From the NCBI RefSeq assembly GCF_004211955.1, contig NZ_RHJI01000009.1:124001-188000 (forward strand): a stretch of 64,000 nt of DNA, read 5' to 3'. Positions 40,846-55,492 of the stretch are shown piece after piece (the stretch's first letter is position 1; each line of letters starts with the position of its first letter). The position numbers were made by a program, and so were the translations under genes. Source of the DNA: Escherichia sp. E1V33. Lineage in GTDB: Bacteria > Pseudomonadota > Gammaproteobacteria > Enterobacterales > Enterobacteriaceae. A model generated the notes under the pieces. The model saw only the letters and a list, made by a program, of their open reading frames with translations. It searched no databases and was not told where the DNA came from.

Positions 40846-42765
40846 CTATCTGCGACGCTTAAACTGCCCTGCATCAATGCCATATTGCTTCATTTTTCGC
40901 CACAGCGTAGTGCGGCCAATCCCAAGCAAAACCGACATTTCCTGAATACGTCCGCCAGTAACCTGGGCCGCGTTAATAATCGCCTCTTTTTCAACTTCCG
41001 CGAATGACAGACTGGTAGAAAGACGTGTAGCGCTGGCATCATCTGTCGCCTGTTCAGTAAACAGGTGTTCCGGCAAATCACTGACGCGAATGCGCCCGTT
41101 GTCGCTACTCAGAGCAAGGTTCTCAAGGACACTATACAGTTCAAAATCATTGCCGGGCCATGCGCAAGAAACCAGACGGGCGAGCGCATCGTCATCAATT
41201 TTCAGACGCGTAGAGAAGCGTTTTTCAAGACTGCGTAATTTGTTATTCACCAGTGCCGGAATACTGTCGCGCCGCATCCGCAGAGGCGGGATGGTAATTT
41301 CAAATGCATGCAGCGCGTAATACAGTTGACGACTAAAACGATTTTGTTCCACCAGCATTGCCAGGTCCGCTGTTGTAGTGGCAATCACTTTGACATCAAT
41401 GGGTATTAAACGCCGCGCATCCAGTCTCGTGATGACGCCTTGTTTGATAACCTGGAGCAACGCAGACTGTAACTCCACCGCCAGATATTCAATCTTTTCA
41501 AGAAACAGCGTGCCGCCATGCGCCAGCTCCAGCCGACTCAGACGACCATTTTCATTCTCCGGGCGATCGCCACCAATAAATTCTTCCGCCAACGCCGCAT
41601 CGCCATATAACTCACAATTAACAGCGATATAGGGACCCGCAGCACGCTCGCTTTCATTGTGAATCGCCTGACTTAACAGGGCTTTGCCAACGCCTTCTTC
41701 TCCACAGAGTAACACCGGGAAACTGCTGCGCGCCGCCTGGCGGCCAAAATGGATCAACCGACGGGTTTGCGGATCGTCCTGGGGCATATGGGCGAAGGTA
41801 TGGCTGACTTTACCTAATTGACTGGTCATCAATTGCCGCATTTGTTCTACCGGATGGAGTAACAAAATAAAGCTAGTCCCTTGCGTTTCAATTATCGGTT
41901 TAAGGGTAATGACCGCATCAATAAACTGGTGTTGACTTTCAAAGGTCGCTTCCACATGTTTGAGCGGATGTGCCTGCTTTATTGCCTGTTGCAATACGGT
42001 TGGTAGCGTTAATAGCTCAGTGATCGCCCTTCCCTGACTCGCCGTCGCGTCCAGACGCAAAATACGCGCTGCCTGAGCATTGATAAATTGCAAATTCCCC
42101 TGCTCGTCCCAGCTAATCACGCCATCGTCCATACTTTCCAGCAAGGCGTTAAGCTGATTTAAATGCCGGTTTGTTTCAGCCAGTAAACTGTCTGTCAGCA
42201 GTAAGTTTCCTACCTCGCGTGCAATTGCCAGCGTCAAAGGCAAATCGGCTGCGGTGGTTTGCTCAACCGGACACGCCAGAGCTATCGTCCCCGTTAATCG
42301 GCCCTTGCTGTCAAACAGTGGCGTTGCACAAAATGCCCAATCCCAGAGTGCCTGTTTGAAATGTTGATCGGCCATCGTTTTCACAGCCTGACCGGAGATA
42401 GCCGCTAACGATAGCGCACAAGTACCAATAATTCCCTCTGCGCAATACGTGCCGTCATTGAATCCCAGGACACTAAGCTGGTGCAGCGTCTGCGGATCAC
42501 CATAACGACTAAGGATGCAGGCGGTTTCATCAAGGATGAACAGTCCGCACGCCCGCGATTCCATATATTCCCAGGCATCTTCCAGTGCCGCTTGCCCGAG
42601 TGCCAGCATCGCTTCCTTACGCCGATAGATAGAAGCAAATGTCACGCCCCTGGCCTGATGCGGTACGCTCCATGACTCCCGTTTCATTAGCTTGCGGCAT
42701 CGCTCCCAGGATGCTGCTATCAAGGGAGATACGCACTGTTTCTGGTCGTTAAAACCGTCATTCAT
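40846..42765 (-). CDS. dhaR: DhaR, activator of the dihydroxyacetone kinase operon
   Basis: DhaR (639 aa) activates dhaKLM and is itself regulated by binding DhaL (activation) or DhaK (repression). An N-terminal GAF-like sensor (about 50-180) is followed by a PAS domain (about 200-310). The sigma-54-type AAA+ domain (about 325-560) has a Walker A GEEGVGKALL and a degenerate GAFTGA region. A Fis-type helix-turn-helix closes it (GGRIQEMSVLLGIGRTTLWRKMK). Known DhaR works with sigma-70 despite its AAA+ domain. It is divergent from dhaK; the 233-base spacer should hold its binding site. Confidence 0.97.
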   Translation of the reverse strand: MNDGFNDQKQCVSPLIAASWERCRKLMKRESWSVPHQARGVTFASIYRRKEAMLALGQAALEDAWEYMESRACGLFILDETACILSRYGDPQTLHQLSVLGFNDGTYCAEGIIGTCALSLAAISGQAVKTMADQHFKQALWDWAFCATPLFDSKGRLTGTIALACPVEQTTAADLPLTLAIAREVGNLLLTDSLLAETNRHLNQLNALLESMDDGVISWDEQGNLQFINAQAARILRLDATASQGRAITELLTLPTVLQQAIKQAHPLKHVEATFESQHQFIDAVITLKPIIETQGTSFILLLHPVEQMRQLMTSQLGKVSHTFAHMPQDDPQTRRLIHFGRQAARSSFPVLLCGEEGVGKALLSQAIHNESERAAGPYIAVNCELYGDAALAEEFIGGDRPENENGRLSRLELAHGGTLFLEKIEYLAVELQSALLQVIKQGVITRLDARRLIPIDVKVIATTTADLAMLVEQNRFSRQLYYALHAFEITIPPLRMRRDSIPALVNNKLRSLEKRFSTRLKIDDDALARLVSCAWPGNDFELYSVLENLALSSDNGRIRVSDLPEHLFTEQATDDASATRLSTSLSFAEVEKEAIINAAQVTGGRIQEMSVLLGIGRTTLWRKMKQYGIDAGQFKRRR

Positions 42766-42998
42766 ATTTGCTGCCCTTATGACAAAAAGGTGTTCCGCAT
42801 CGCAAATTTACTTATCCAGACTCGGCATGGTTCCGTTATGGAACATTTATTAAAGCATATGTTTCATTGTGAAACGTAATTTGGGTTAATTTTCTTTTCG
42901 TCAGCCTGATGCACAATGGATTTGGATTTACCGGCAGTCAGTGGTCGCCGTGTCGTTGAACATCATCCATGCCCTACCATAATTGCTGGAGCAAAATA

Positions 42999-44069
42999 AT
43001 GAAAAAATTGATTAATGATGTGCAAGACGTACTGAACGAACAACTTGCGGGGCTGGCGAAAGCATATCCTTCGCTGTCACTGCATCAGGACCCGGTGTAC
43101 GTCACCCGAGTCGATGCGCCAATTGCAGGCAAAGTGGCTTTATTGTCAGGCGGCGGCAGCGGACACGAACCAATGCACTGTGGTTATATTGGTCAGGGTA
43201 TGCTCTCGGGGGCGTGTCCGGGCGAAATTTTCACCTCGCCAACGCCCGATAAAATTTTTGAATGTGCCATGCAAATCGATGGTGGCGAAGGCGTATTGCT
43301 GATCATCAAAAATTATACCGGCGATATTCTCAACTTCGAAACAGCGACAGAATTACTGCACGATAGCGGCGTAAAAGTCACCACGGTAGTCATTGATGAC
43401 GACGTCGCGGTGAAAGACAGTCTTTATACCGCCGGGCGGCGCGGCGTTGCCAATACAGTATTAATAGAAAAAATTGTTGGCGCAGCGGCAGAACGCGGTG
43501 ACTCGCTGGAGGCTTGTGCACAACTGGGGCGTAAGTTGAACAATCATGGCCACTCTATTGGTATCGCCCTCGGCGCCTGTACCGTTCCTGCCGCGGGCAA
43601 ACCTTCTTTTACGCTGGCAGATAATGAGATGGAATTTGGTGTCGGCATTCATGGTGAGCCGGGTATTGACCGCCGCCCCTTCTCCTCCCTTGATCAGACT
43701 GTCGATGAAATGTTCGATACGCTGCTGGAAAATGGTACATACCACCGCACGCTCCGATTCTGGGATTACCGACAAGGTAGCTGGCAGGAAGAGACGCAAA
43801 CTAAACAACCGCTTCAGTCTGGCGATCGAGTGATTGCGTTGGTCAACAATCTTGGCGCGACACCGCTTTCTGAACTGTATGGCGTTTATAACCGTCTCAC
43901 CACGCGTTGCCAGCAAGCTGGCTTGACTATCGAGCGCAATTTAATCGGTGCGTACTGCACCTCACTGGACATGACTGGTTTTTCCATCACCTTACTGAAA
44001 GTTGATGACGAAATGCTGGCGTTATGGGACGCCCCGGTCCACACCCCGGCGCTTAACTGGGGTAAATAA
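42999..44069 (+). CDS. dhaK: DhaK, dihydroxyacetone-binding subunit of DHA kinase
   Basis: DhaK (356 aa) binds dihydroxyacetone covalently through H218 (VGIHGEPGI) and presents it for phosphorylation by DhaL-ADP. The substrate pocket SGGGSGHEPMH lies near 50-60. It also acts as co-repressor of DhaR. I start at MKKLINDVQD (42999); an in-frame ATG at 42969 has no match to the family. It leads the dhaKLM operon, 11 bases from dhaL. Confidence 0.98.
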   Translation: MKKLINDVQDVLNEQLAGLAKAYPSLSLHQDPVYVTRVDAPIAGKVALLSGGGSGHEPMHCGYIGQGMLSGACPGEIFTSPTPDKIFECAMQIDGGEGVLLIIKNYTGDILNFETATELLHDSGVKVTTVVIDDDVAVKDSLYTAGRRGVANTVLIEKIVGAAAERGDSLEACAQLGRKLNNHGHSIGIALGACTVPAAGKPSFTLADNEMEFGVGIHGEPGIDRRPFSSLDQTVDEMFDTLLENGTYHRTLRFWDYRQGSWQEETQTKQPLQSGDRVIALVNNLGATPLSELYGVYNRLTTRCQQAGLTIERNLIGAYCTSLDMTGFSITLLKVDDEMLALWDAPVHTPALNWGK

Positions 44070-44079
44070 GGAGATAACC

Positions 44080-44712
44080 ATGTCACTGAGCAGAACTCAA
44101 ATTGTTAACTGGCTCACTCGCTGTGGAGAAATTTTCAGCAAAGAGAGCGATTATCTTACCGGGCTGGATCGTGAAATCGGCGACGCTGACCACGGGCTGA
44201 ATATGAATCGTGGCTTTAGCAAAGTGGTGGAAAAACTCCCTGCCATCGCGGATAAAGACATCGGTTTCATTCTCAAGAATACCGGCATGACGTTGCTTTC
44301 CAGCGTCGGCGGTGCCAGCGGCCCACTGTTCGGCACGTTCTTTATCCGCGCGGCACAGGCAACTCAGGCACGACAAAGCCTGACGTTGATAGAGCTTTAT
44401 CAGATGTTCCGCGATGGCGCAGAGGGCGTAATCAGTCGGGGAAAAGCAGAACCAGGCGATAAAACCATGTGCGATGTCTGGGGGCCGGTGGTTGAGTCAT
44501 TACGCCAGTCCAGTGAGCAAAACCTTTCTGTTCCGGCGGCGCTCGAGGCCGCCAGTCGCGTAGCGGAATCCGCTGCACAAAGCACGATTACAATGCAAGC
44601 CCGCAAAGGCCGCGCCAGTTATCTCGGTGAACGCAGTATTGGTCACCAGGATCCTGGTGCAACCTCCGTAATGTTTATGATGCAAATGTTGGCGTTAGCC
44701 GCAAAAGAGTAA
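44080..44712 (+). CDS. dhaL: DhaL, ADP-binding subunit of DHA kinase
   Basis: DhaL (210 aa) carries a tightly bound ADP that DhaM rephosphorylates to ATP, and passes the phosphate to dihydroxyacetone on DhaK. The Mg-ADP site shows the aspartates of DREIGDADHGLNM (30-42) and the SSVGGASGPLFGTFF loop near 78. A GGAG ribosome site precedes the ATG. The upstream open frame inside dhaK is not used. Confidence 0.98.
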   Translation: MSLSRTQIVNWLTRCGEIFSKESDYLTGLDREIGDADHGLNMNRGFSKVVEKLPAIADKDIGFILKNTGMTLLSSVGGASGPLFGTFFIRAAQATQARQSLTLIELYQMFRDGAEGVISRGKAEPGDKTMCDVWGPVVESLRQSSEQNLSVPAALEAASRVAESAAQSTITMQARKGRASYLGERSIGHQDPGATSVMFMMQMLALAAKE

Positions 44713-44722
44713 GGAATTGGTG

Positions 44723-46141
44723 ATGGTAAACCTGGTCATAGTTTCACATAGCGCCCGACTGGGAGAAGGTGTCGGTGAATTAGCCCGCCAGATGTTAACG
44801 GGCGATAGTTGTAAAATCGCCATTGCCGCAGGAATTGACGATCCACAAAATCCCATCGGTACAGATGCCGTCAAAGTAATGGAAGCCATCGAATCCGTTG
44901 CCGATGCCGACCATGTGTTGGTCATGATGGATATGGGGAGTGCGTTATTGAGCGCAGAAACCGCACTGGAATTGCTTGCGCCAGAGATCGCCGCGAGAGT
45001 ACGTTTGTGTGCTGCGCCGTTGGTCGAAGGAACGCTGGCAGCAGCGGTCAGCGCAGCCTCGGGGGCGGATATCGACAAAGTCATCCATGACGCCTTGCAT
45101 GCGCTGGAAGCCAAACGTGAACAACTGGGTTTACCGTCATCCGCCACTGAAGTCTCCGACATATACCCCTCGCACGATGAAGAAGCCCGTTCTCTGGCAG
45201 TGGTGATTAAAAACCGTAACGGACTCCACGTACGTCCGGCCTCCCGATTGGTCTATACCTTATCGACATTTAATGCAGACATGTTGCTGGAGAAAAACGG
45301 TAAGTGCGTAACACCGGAGAGTATTAACCAGATTGCGCTGTTACAAGTCCGCTGTAACGATACGCTGCGTCTGATTGCAAAAGGACCAGAGGCTGAAGAG
45401 GCGCTGGCCGCTTTTCGCCAGTTAGCTGAAGATAACTTTGGTGAAACGGAAGAGATAGCACCACCAACTCTGCGTCCAGTTCCGCCTGTCACAGGCAACG
45501 CCTTTTATTATCAACCGGTTTTATGCACAGTACAGGCGAAATCATCACTGAGCGTAGAAGAAGAACAAGAACGACTACGCCAGGCAATTGACTTCACGTT
45601 GTTAGATCTGATGACGTTAACGGCAAAGGCAGAAGCAAGCGGGCTCGACGATATCGCCGCAATCTTTTCCGGTCACCATACACTATTAGACGATCCTGAA
45701 CTGCTGGCAGCAGCAAGCGAACTTCTTCAGCATGAACATTGCACGGCGGAGTATGCCTGGCAGCAGGTTCTTAAAGAACTTAGCCAGCAATACCAGCAGA
45801 TTGATGATGAATATTTGCAGGCTCGCTATATCGATGTGGACGATCTTCTGCATCGCACCCTCCTCCACCTGACACAGACAAAAGAAGAACTCCCTCAGTT
45901 TAGCGCGCCGACCATTTTACTCGCGGAGAACATTTATCCTTCCACGGTACTTCAACTGGATCCGACCGTCGTGAAAGGCATCTGCCTTAGTGCCGGAAGT
46001 CCGGTATCCCACAGCGCTCTAATCGCCCGTGAACTGGGCATTGGCTGGATTTGCCAGCAGGGAGAGAAGCTGTATGCGATTCAACCTGAAGAGACGTTAG
46101 CGTTGGATGTAAAAGCACAGCGCTTCAGGCATCAGAGTTAA
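44723..46141 (+). CDS. dhaM: DhaM, PTS phosphotransfer subunit of DHA kinase
   Basis: DhaM (472 aa) links the PEP phosphotransferase system to dihydroxyacetone phosphorylation. It fuses a mannose-EIIA-like domain (1-135, active H9 in VSHSARLGEG), an HPr-like domain (about 155-240, NGLHVRPAS) and a truncated enzyme-I-like domain with H near 430 (GSPVSHSALIAR). ATG at 44723 follows AGGAATTGG. It ends the operon. Confidence 0.98.
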   Translation: MVNLVIVSHSARLGEGVGELARQMLTGDSCKIAIAAGIDDPQNPIGTDAVKVMEAIESVADADHVLVMMDMGSALLSAETALELLAPEIAARVRLCAAPLVEGTLAAAVSAASGADIDKVIHDALHALEAKREQLGLPSSATEVSDIYPSHDEEARSLAVVIKNRNGLHVRPASRLVYTLSTFNADMLLEKNGKCVTPESINQIALLQVRCNDTLRLIAKGPEAEEALAAFRQLAEDNFGETEEIAPPTLRPVPPVTGNAFYYQPVLCTVQAKSSLSVEEEQERLRQAIDFTLLDLMTLTAKAEASGLDDIAAIFSGHHTLLDDPELLAAASELLQHEHCTAEYAWQQVLKELSQQYQQIDDEYLQARYIDVDDLLHRTLLHLTQTKEELPQFSAPTILLAENIYPSTVLQLDPTVVKGICLSAGSPVSHSALIARELGIGWICQQGEKLYAIQPEETLALDVKAQRFRHQS

Positions 46142-46262
46142 ATTAGATTTGTCTGTCAGTTCGCAGAAAAAGATTTCAATCATGCTCTTACGGCGATCCT
46201 GAACTAAGGTTTTCTGATACTTGAATACCGTTTTGTTCGGTATCGCCAAAGGAGAATGATTG

Positions 46263-47957
46263 ATGAAACCACTTGTCCCTCGTCGCTCGCAGAAAGTGGC
46301 GTTAATGCCTGCTGCCGTATTATTGTGTGCCGCCGCGCTATCTGCACAGGCAGAAGAAACACCAGTGACGCCACAATCGCCTGATATTTTGTTAGGCCCT
46401 CTGTTTAACGATGTGCAAAACGCCAAACTTTTTCCTGATCAAAAAACTTTTGCCGATGCCGTACCGAACAGCGATCCATTGATGATCCTCGCAGACTACC
46501 GGATGCAGCAGAATCAGAGCGGGTTCGATCTGCGCCATTTCGTTAACGTCAATTTCACTCTGCCGAAAGAGGGAGAGAAATATGTTCCTCCAAAGGGGCA
46601 GTCACTGCGCGAACATATTGACGGACTTTGGCCGGTATTAACCCGTTCTACCGAAAGTACCGAAAAATGGGATTCTCTGTTGCCGTTGCCGAAACCCTAT
46701 GTCGTGCCGGGAGGACGTTTTCGCGAAGTGTATTACTGGGACAGTTACTTCACCATGCTGGGGCTTGCCGAAAGTGGGCACTGGGATAAAGTGGCTGACA
46801 TGGTGGCGAACTTTGGTCATGAAATAGATACTTATGGACATATTCCAAACGGTAACCGCAGCTATTATTTGAGCCGATCGCAGCCGCCCTTTTTTGCCTT
46901 GATGGTGGAGTTACTCGCGCAACACGAAGGTGACGACGCGTTGAAACAATATCTGCCGCAACTGCAAAAAGAGTACGCGTACTGGATGGACGGTATTGAA
47001 AACCTGCAGGCCGGACAACAGGAAAAGCGCGTTGTTAAACTCAAGGATGGCACTATTCTTAACCGCTACTGGGATGACCACGATACGCCACGCCCGGAGT
47101 CGTGGGTAGAAGATATTGCCACCGCTAAAAGCAATCCGAACCGCCCTGCCACTGAAATTTACCGAGATCTACGTTCTGCTGCCGCCTCTGGCTGGGATTT
47201 CAGCTCACGATGGATGGACAACCCGCAGCAGTTAAATACATTACGCACTACCAGCATCGTACCGGTCGATCTCAATAGTCTGATGTATAAAATGGAGAAA
47301 ATTCTCTCCCGCGCCAGTAAAGTCGTCGGGGATAACGCGATGGCCAGCCAATATGAAACGCTTGCCGATGCCCGTCAGAAAGGGATCGAAAAATACCTGT
47401 GGAACGATCAACATGGCTGGTATGCCGACTACGACCTGAAGAGCGACAAAGTACGCAATCAGTTAACTGCCGCAGCCCTGTTCCCGCTTTATGTCAATGC
47501 AGCGGCAAAAGATCGCGCGACCAAAATGGCTGCCGCCACTAAAACACATCTGTTACAACCAGGCGGACTGAACACCACATCGGTAAAAAGTGGACAGCAA
47601 TGGGATGCGCCAAATGGCTGGGCCCCGCTGCAATGGGTCGCGACAGAAGGGTTGCAAAACTACGGGCAGAACAAGGTGGCAATGGACATTAGCTGGCACT
47701 TTCTGACCAATGTTCAGCACACTTATGACCGGGAGAAGAAACTGGTCGAGAAATATGATGTCAGTACCACCGGAACAGGTGGCGGCGGTGGCGAATATCC
47801 GTTGCAGGATGGTTTTGGCTGGACCAATGGCGTCACGCTGAAAATGCTCGATTTGATCTGCCCGAAAGAGCAACCGTGCGACAATGTTCCGGCAACGCGT
47901 CCGACCAGTAAATCAACATCACAACCAACTACCAAAGTCGCCGAGCCTTCGCATTAA
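46263..47957 (+). CDS. treA: TreA, periplasmic trehalase
   Basis: TreA (564 aa) hydrolyses trehalose to two glucoses in the periplasm, allowing growth on trehalose under high osmolarity. A signal peptide (to about residue 34, ending SAQA) precedes the glycosyl hydrolase family 37 catalytic domain. Both trehalase signatures are present: [14 protein letters not shown] near 170 and [10 protein letters not shown] near 450. The proline/threonine-rich tail varies from K-12. A sigma-S dependent, osmotically induced gene in E. coli. Start at the ATG at 46263; the preceding ATG at 46260 is equivalent. Confidence 0.98.
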   Translation: MKPLVPRRSQKVALMPAAVLLCAAALSAQAEETPVTPQSPDILLGPLFNDVQNAKLFPDQKTFADAVPNSDPLMILADYRMQQNQSGFDLRHFVNVNFTLPKEGEKYVPPKGQSLREHIDGLWPVLTRSTESTEKWDSLLPLPKPYVVPGGRFREVYYWDSYFTMLGLAESGHWDKVADMVANFGHEIDTYGHIPNGNRSYYLSRSQPPFFALMVELLAQHEGDDALKQYLPQLQKEYAYWMDGIENLQAGQQEKRVVKLKDGTILNRYWDDHDTPRPESWVEDIATAKSNPNRPATEIYRDLRSAAASGWDFSSRWMDNPQQLNTLRTTSIVPVDLNSLMYKMEKILSRASKVVGDNAMASQYETLADARQKGIEKYLWNDQHGWYADYDLKSDKVRNQLTAAALFPLYVNAAAKDRATKMAAATKTHLLQPGGLNTTSVKSGQQWDAPNGWAPLQWVATEGLQNYGQNKVAMDISWHFLTNVQHTYDREKKLVEKYDVSTTGTGGGGGEYPLQDGFGWTNGVTLKMLDLICPKEQPCDNVPATRPTSKSTSQPTTKVAEPSH

Positions 47958-47972
47958 CGTTCTTTTAGCCAA

Positions 47973-48012
47973 CAACGTCATTCTGCTTATCTGGATGACG
48001 TTGCAGTTTTGT
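47973..48012 (+). terminator. Hairpin terminator after treA
   Basis: caacgtcat and atgacgttg form a 9-bp stem followed by cagttttgt. Confidence 0.7.
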
Positions 48013-48040
48013 CTGGTTTAGATTTCATCATAATTTGAAA

Positions 48041-48070
48041 GCGGATAGCGGCGTCAGTTCCGCTATCCGC
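48041..48070 (-). terminator. Hairpin terminator after ymgE
   Basis: gcggatagcgg and ccgctatccgc form a perfect 11-bp stem with an 8-base loop, followed on the minus strand by TTTC, just beyond the ymgE stop. Confidence 0.75.
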
Positions 48071-48082
48071 CTTATGAAAATC

Positions 48083-48337
48083 TTATTCTCTTCGCAGGAG
48101 GCGGAATACGCCCAGAACGAGAATAGCTCCCACCACCGCCACCAGGAAGCTGTGCAAATTAAAACCGCTGATGGAGCCGCCAATGCCAAACATGGTCGCC
48201 AGCCAGCCGCCGACCACCGCACCGACTATCCCGAGAATACAGGTCAGGAAAAATCCACCACCATCACGCCCCGGCATGATTAGCTTGGCGATAATGCCGG
48301 CTATCAGGCCAAAAATAATCCAGGCAATAATTCCCAT
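48083..48337 (-). CDS. ymgE: YmgE, transglycosylase-associated (GlsB/YeaQ/YmgE) membrane protein
   Basis: YmgE (84 aa) is a small inner-membrane protein with three glycine-rich helices (about 3-20, 27-50, 58-78) and the motif GLIAGIIAKLIMPGRDGGG. The family is widespread and stress-induced, but its function is unknown. In K-12 ycgY lies between it and treA; here only 125 bases with two terminators separate them. Confidence 0.95.
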   Translation of the reverse strand: MGIIAWIIFGLIAGIIAKLIMPGRDGGGFFLTCILGIVGAVVGGWLATMFGIGGSISGFNLHSFLVAVVGAILVLGVFRLLRRE

Positions 48338-48535
48338 GTTCAGGCCCTCGTTTCTATGAACAGGACGTAAGAAATGACTACGTCAACGCTCTAAGTATAG
48401 GCAAGGGTAAATTTGATGTCGGGCGTCTGGCGGTTGATTTGCAGCCAGTATGTAAAAAAAATTCGCATTTGTATAAAGTTTTGTTAATCACTACCGATAA
48501 ACCAAAGACAGTTTGTCGGTCAGGAGTTTTTCCGC

Positions 48536-49270
48536 GTGAGTCACTACCATGAGCAGTTCCTGAAACAAAATCCTTTAGCAGTGCTGGGCGTTTTACGCGA
48601 TTTGCATAAAGCCGCAATTCCCTTGCGTATCATTTGGACTGACGGTCAACTGATCAGCAAAATACTGGCAATAAGCCCTGATAAACTGATACTGGATTAC
48701 GGTAGTCAAGCAGAAGACAATAATGCTGTGCTTAAGGCGCGGCACATTACCATTACCACCGAAACTCAGGGTGCGAAGGTCGAGTTTACTGTTGAACAAT
48801 TACAGCAAAGTGAATACCTGCAGCTTCCGGCCTTTATTACCGCACCACCACCCGTGCTATGGTTTGTGCAGCGACGCAGATATTTCCGCATCTCCGCCCC
48901 ACTTCATCCGCCTTATTATTGCCAGACCAAACTGGCAGATAACAGCACGTTACGTTTTCGTCTTTTCGACTTATCACTGGGGGGAATGGGGGCGTTACTA
49001 GAAACGGCAAAACCAGCCGGGTTGCAAGAAGGCATGCGCTTCGCACAGATTGAAGTCAACATGGGACAATGGGGCATTTTTCACTTTGACGCCCAGTTAT
49101 TGACGATCAGCGAGCGCAAATTGATTGATGGTAAAAATGAAACCATCTCCACTCCCCGTCTGAGCTTTCGCTTTCTTAACGTCAGCCCGACGGTGGAGCG
49201 GCAATTACAGCGGATTATTTTCTCACTAGAGCGGGAAGCCCGTGAGAAAGCGGACAAGGTACGCGACTGA
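48536..49270 (+). CDS. ycgR: YcgR, cyclic-di-GMP flagellar brake
   Basis: YcgR (244 aa) slows flagellar rotation when it binds cyclic di-GMP, acting at the rotor-stator interface. The N-terminal YcgR domain (1-108) is followed by a PilZ domain with the c-di-GMP motif RRRYFR near 114 and DLSLGGMGAL near 145. It starts with GTG at 48536. The N-terminal domain differs from remembered K-12 YcgR at many positions (residues 32-75), more than neighbouring genes. It is convergent with emtA, one base apart. Confidence 0.97.
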   Translation: MSHYHEQFLKQNPLAVLGVLRDLHKAAIPLRIIWTDGQLISKILAISPDKLILDYGSQAEDNNAVLKARHITITTETQGAKVEFTVEQLQQSEYLQLPAFITAPPPVLWFVQRRRYFRISAPLHPPYYCQTKLADNSTLRFRLFDLSLGGMGALLETAKPAGLQEGMRFAQIEVNMGQWGIFHFDAQLLTISERKLIDGKNETISTPRLSFRFLNVSPTVERQLQRIIFSLEREAREKADKVRD

Positions 49271-49271
49271 G

Positions 49272-50897
<1,626 letters not shown>

Positions 50898-50943
50898 AAA
50901 AATCACGCTTCAGGGCTAAGTAAAACGCTGTTTCTGCCGCTAA

Positions 50944-52728
<1,785 letters not shown>

Positions 52729-52750
52729 GCTTGATGCGTCTTGTATCACC

Positions 52751-52772
52751 GGATGCGACGCTGGTCGCATCC
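52751..52772. terminator. Inverted repeat between convergent cvrA and dadX
   Basis: ggatgcgac-gctg-gtcgcatcc is a perfect 9-bp stem with a 4-base loop in the 56-base gap. It resembles a half REP unit and could act as a bidirectional terminator; no long T run follows. Confidence 0.6.
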
Positions 52773-52784
52773 AGTGACAAAAAG

Positions 52785-53855
52785 TTACACCGTCACAACA
52801 GGCACACGTAACGCCAGCGCGGACATCAACTCATAGCCAACGGTTCCGGCAGCGGCGGCGACATCATCAATTTTGATTTCTTTGCCCCACAACTCAACCG
52901 GCGTACCAATTCCCGCCTGCGGGCAAGGCGTTAAATCTACCGCCAGCATATCCATCGAGACAGTCCCTACCGTCATGGTGCGCACGCCGTCCACTAAAAC
53001 CGGTGTACCGGTTGGCGCATGACGTGGATAACCGTCGGCGTATCCGGCGGCAACAATGCCAATTCGCTGTTCATCGCGCGCGGTATAGCGACCGCCATAG
53101 CCCACACGATCACCCGCTTTTAGCGTCTGGATACCAATAATCTCGCTGCTTAACGTCATTACCGGACGTAATCCGGTATTGGCGATGTCGCGCCACTGAC
53201 CGGACGGCGATGCACCATACAAAACAATCCCCGGACGCACCCAGTCAAAATGCGCTTCCGGATGCCACAGCGTCGCCGCCGAATTAGACAACGAGCGTCG
53301 ACACTCAAGCCCTTCCGCCGCCTGGTCAACACGCGCCATCGCCTCGGCAATCCCATCAGGATACTCGGCCTCGGCAAAATGCGACATCAGGGTCATTTCG
53401 CCAACATTCGCCATCGCCCGCAATTGCTGCCAGACGGTAGACACGCGATCGGGCAGGAAGCCCAGCCGATTCATTCCACTGTTCACTTTAAGATAAATAT
53501 CCAGTGGTGCTTTTAGCCGCGCGTTTTGCAACGCTTTGAGCTGCCAGTTACTGTGAACACAGGTAGTCAGGCGATACTGGTCATAAATCTCCAGATCCTG
53601 GGCGTGGAAAAAACCTTCCAACATGAGGATAGGCCCTTTCCAGCCGCGCTCACGTAACGTTATTGCCTCTTCCAGATTAAGTAACGCAAAGCCATCGGTG
53701 GCCCCAAGCGCGCTCCAGATACGCTCAATACCGTGCCCGTAAGCGTTCGCTTTTACCACCGACCAGACGCGTGCGTGCGGCGCGGCCTGGCGGACAATGG
53801 ACAGATTCTGTTTTAATGCCTGCAGATCGAGGCTGGCCTGTATCGGACGGGTCAT
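52785..53855 (-). CDS. dadX: DadX, catabolic alanine racemase
   Basis: DadX (356 aa) converts L-alanine to D-alanine for oxidation by DadA. It is a PLP fold-type III racemase: PLP lysine in [10 protein letters not shown] near 34, catalytic tyrosine near 253 (RVGYGGRY) and the MNRLG signature near 128. It is second in the dadAX operon, 9 bases downstream of dadA. Confidence 0.99.
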   Translation of the reverse strand: MTRPIQASLDLQALKQNLSIVRQAAPHARVWSVVKANAYGHGIERIWSALGATDGFALLNLEEAITLRERGWKGPILMLEGFFHAQDLEIYDQYRLTTCVHSNWQLKALQNARLKAPLDIYLKVNSGMNRLGFLPDRVSTVWQQLRAMANVGEMTLMSHFAEAEYPDGIAEAMARVDQAAEGLECRRSLSNSAATLWHPEAHFDWVRPGIVLYGASPSGQWRDIANTGLRPVMTLSSEIIGIQTLKAGDRVGYGGRYTARDEQRIGIVAAGYADGYPRHAPTGTPVLVDGVRTMTVGTVSMDMLAVDLTPCPQAGIGTPVELWGKEIKIDDVAAAAGTVGYELMSALALRVPVVTV

Positions 53856-53864
53856 CTCGTTTCC

Positions 53865-55208
<1,344 letters not shown>

Positions 55209-55260
55209 TTACATCTTGATAACTCAGTTGAAAATATTATTCAACATATGGGTTTTTTAT

Positions 55261-55276
55261 GGTGAGCTGGCTCACA
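55261..55276. promoter_or_regulatory. CRP-like site between dadA and ycgB
   Basis: ggtga-gctggc-tcaca matches 9 of 10 positions of the CRP consensus TGTGA-N6-TCACA. dadAX is known to be under CRP and Lrp control in E. coli. The surrounding 329-base divergent spacer (55164-55492) is AT-rich, as expected for Lrp binding, and has no other gene. Confidence 0.7.
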
Positions 55277-55492
55277 TCTCCCTGACACGGAGAGAATATG
55301 CTGTCTTTGGTATCTCCTGCTGAACGTGCTTTTTATCCAGCAGAAAATTCCGTTGAGAAGCTAATTATTGGCACTCCGATAATAAGAAATCGCAAAGAAA
55401 AAAATTCTCCGGTGACGCGGTTTTTAACAGGTGTTCTATGCTTGAAATGAGGCGTTCCAAACAGAGAGCGCCGACAACAATGAGGTGCGCGT

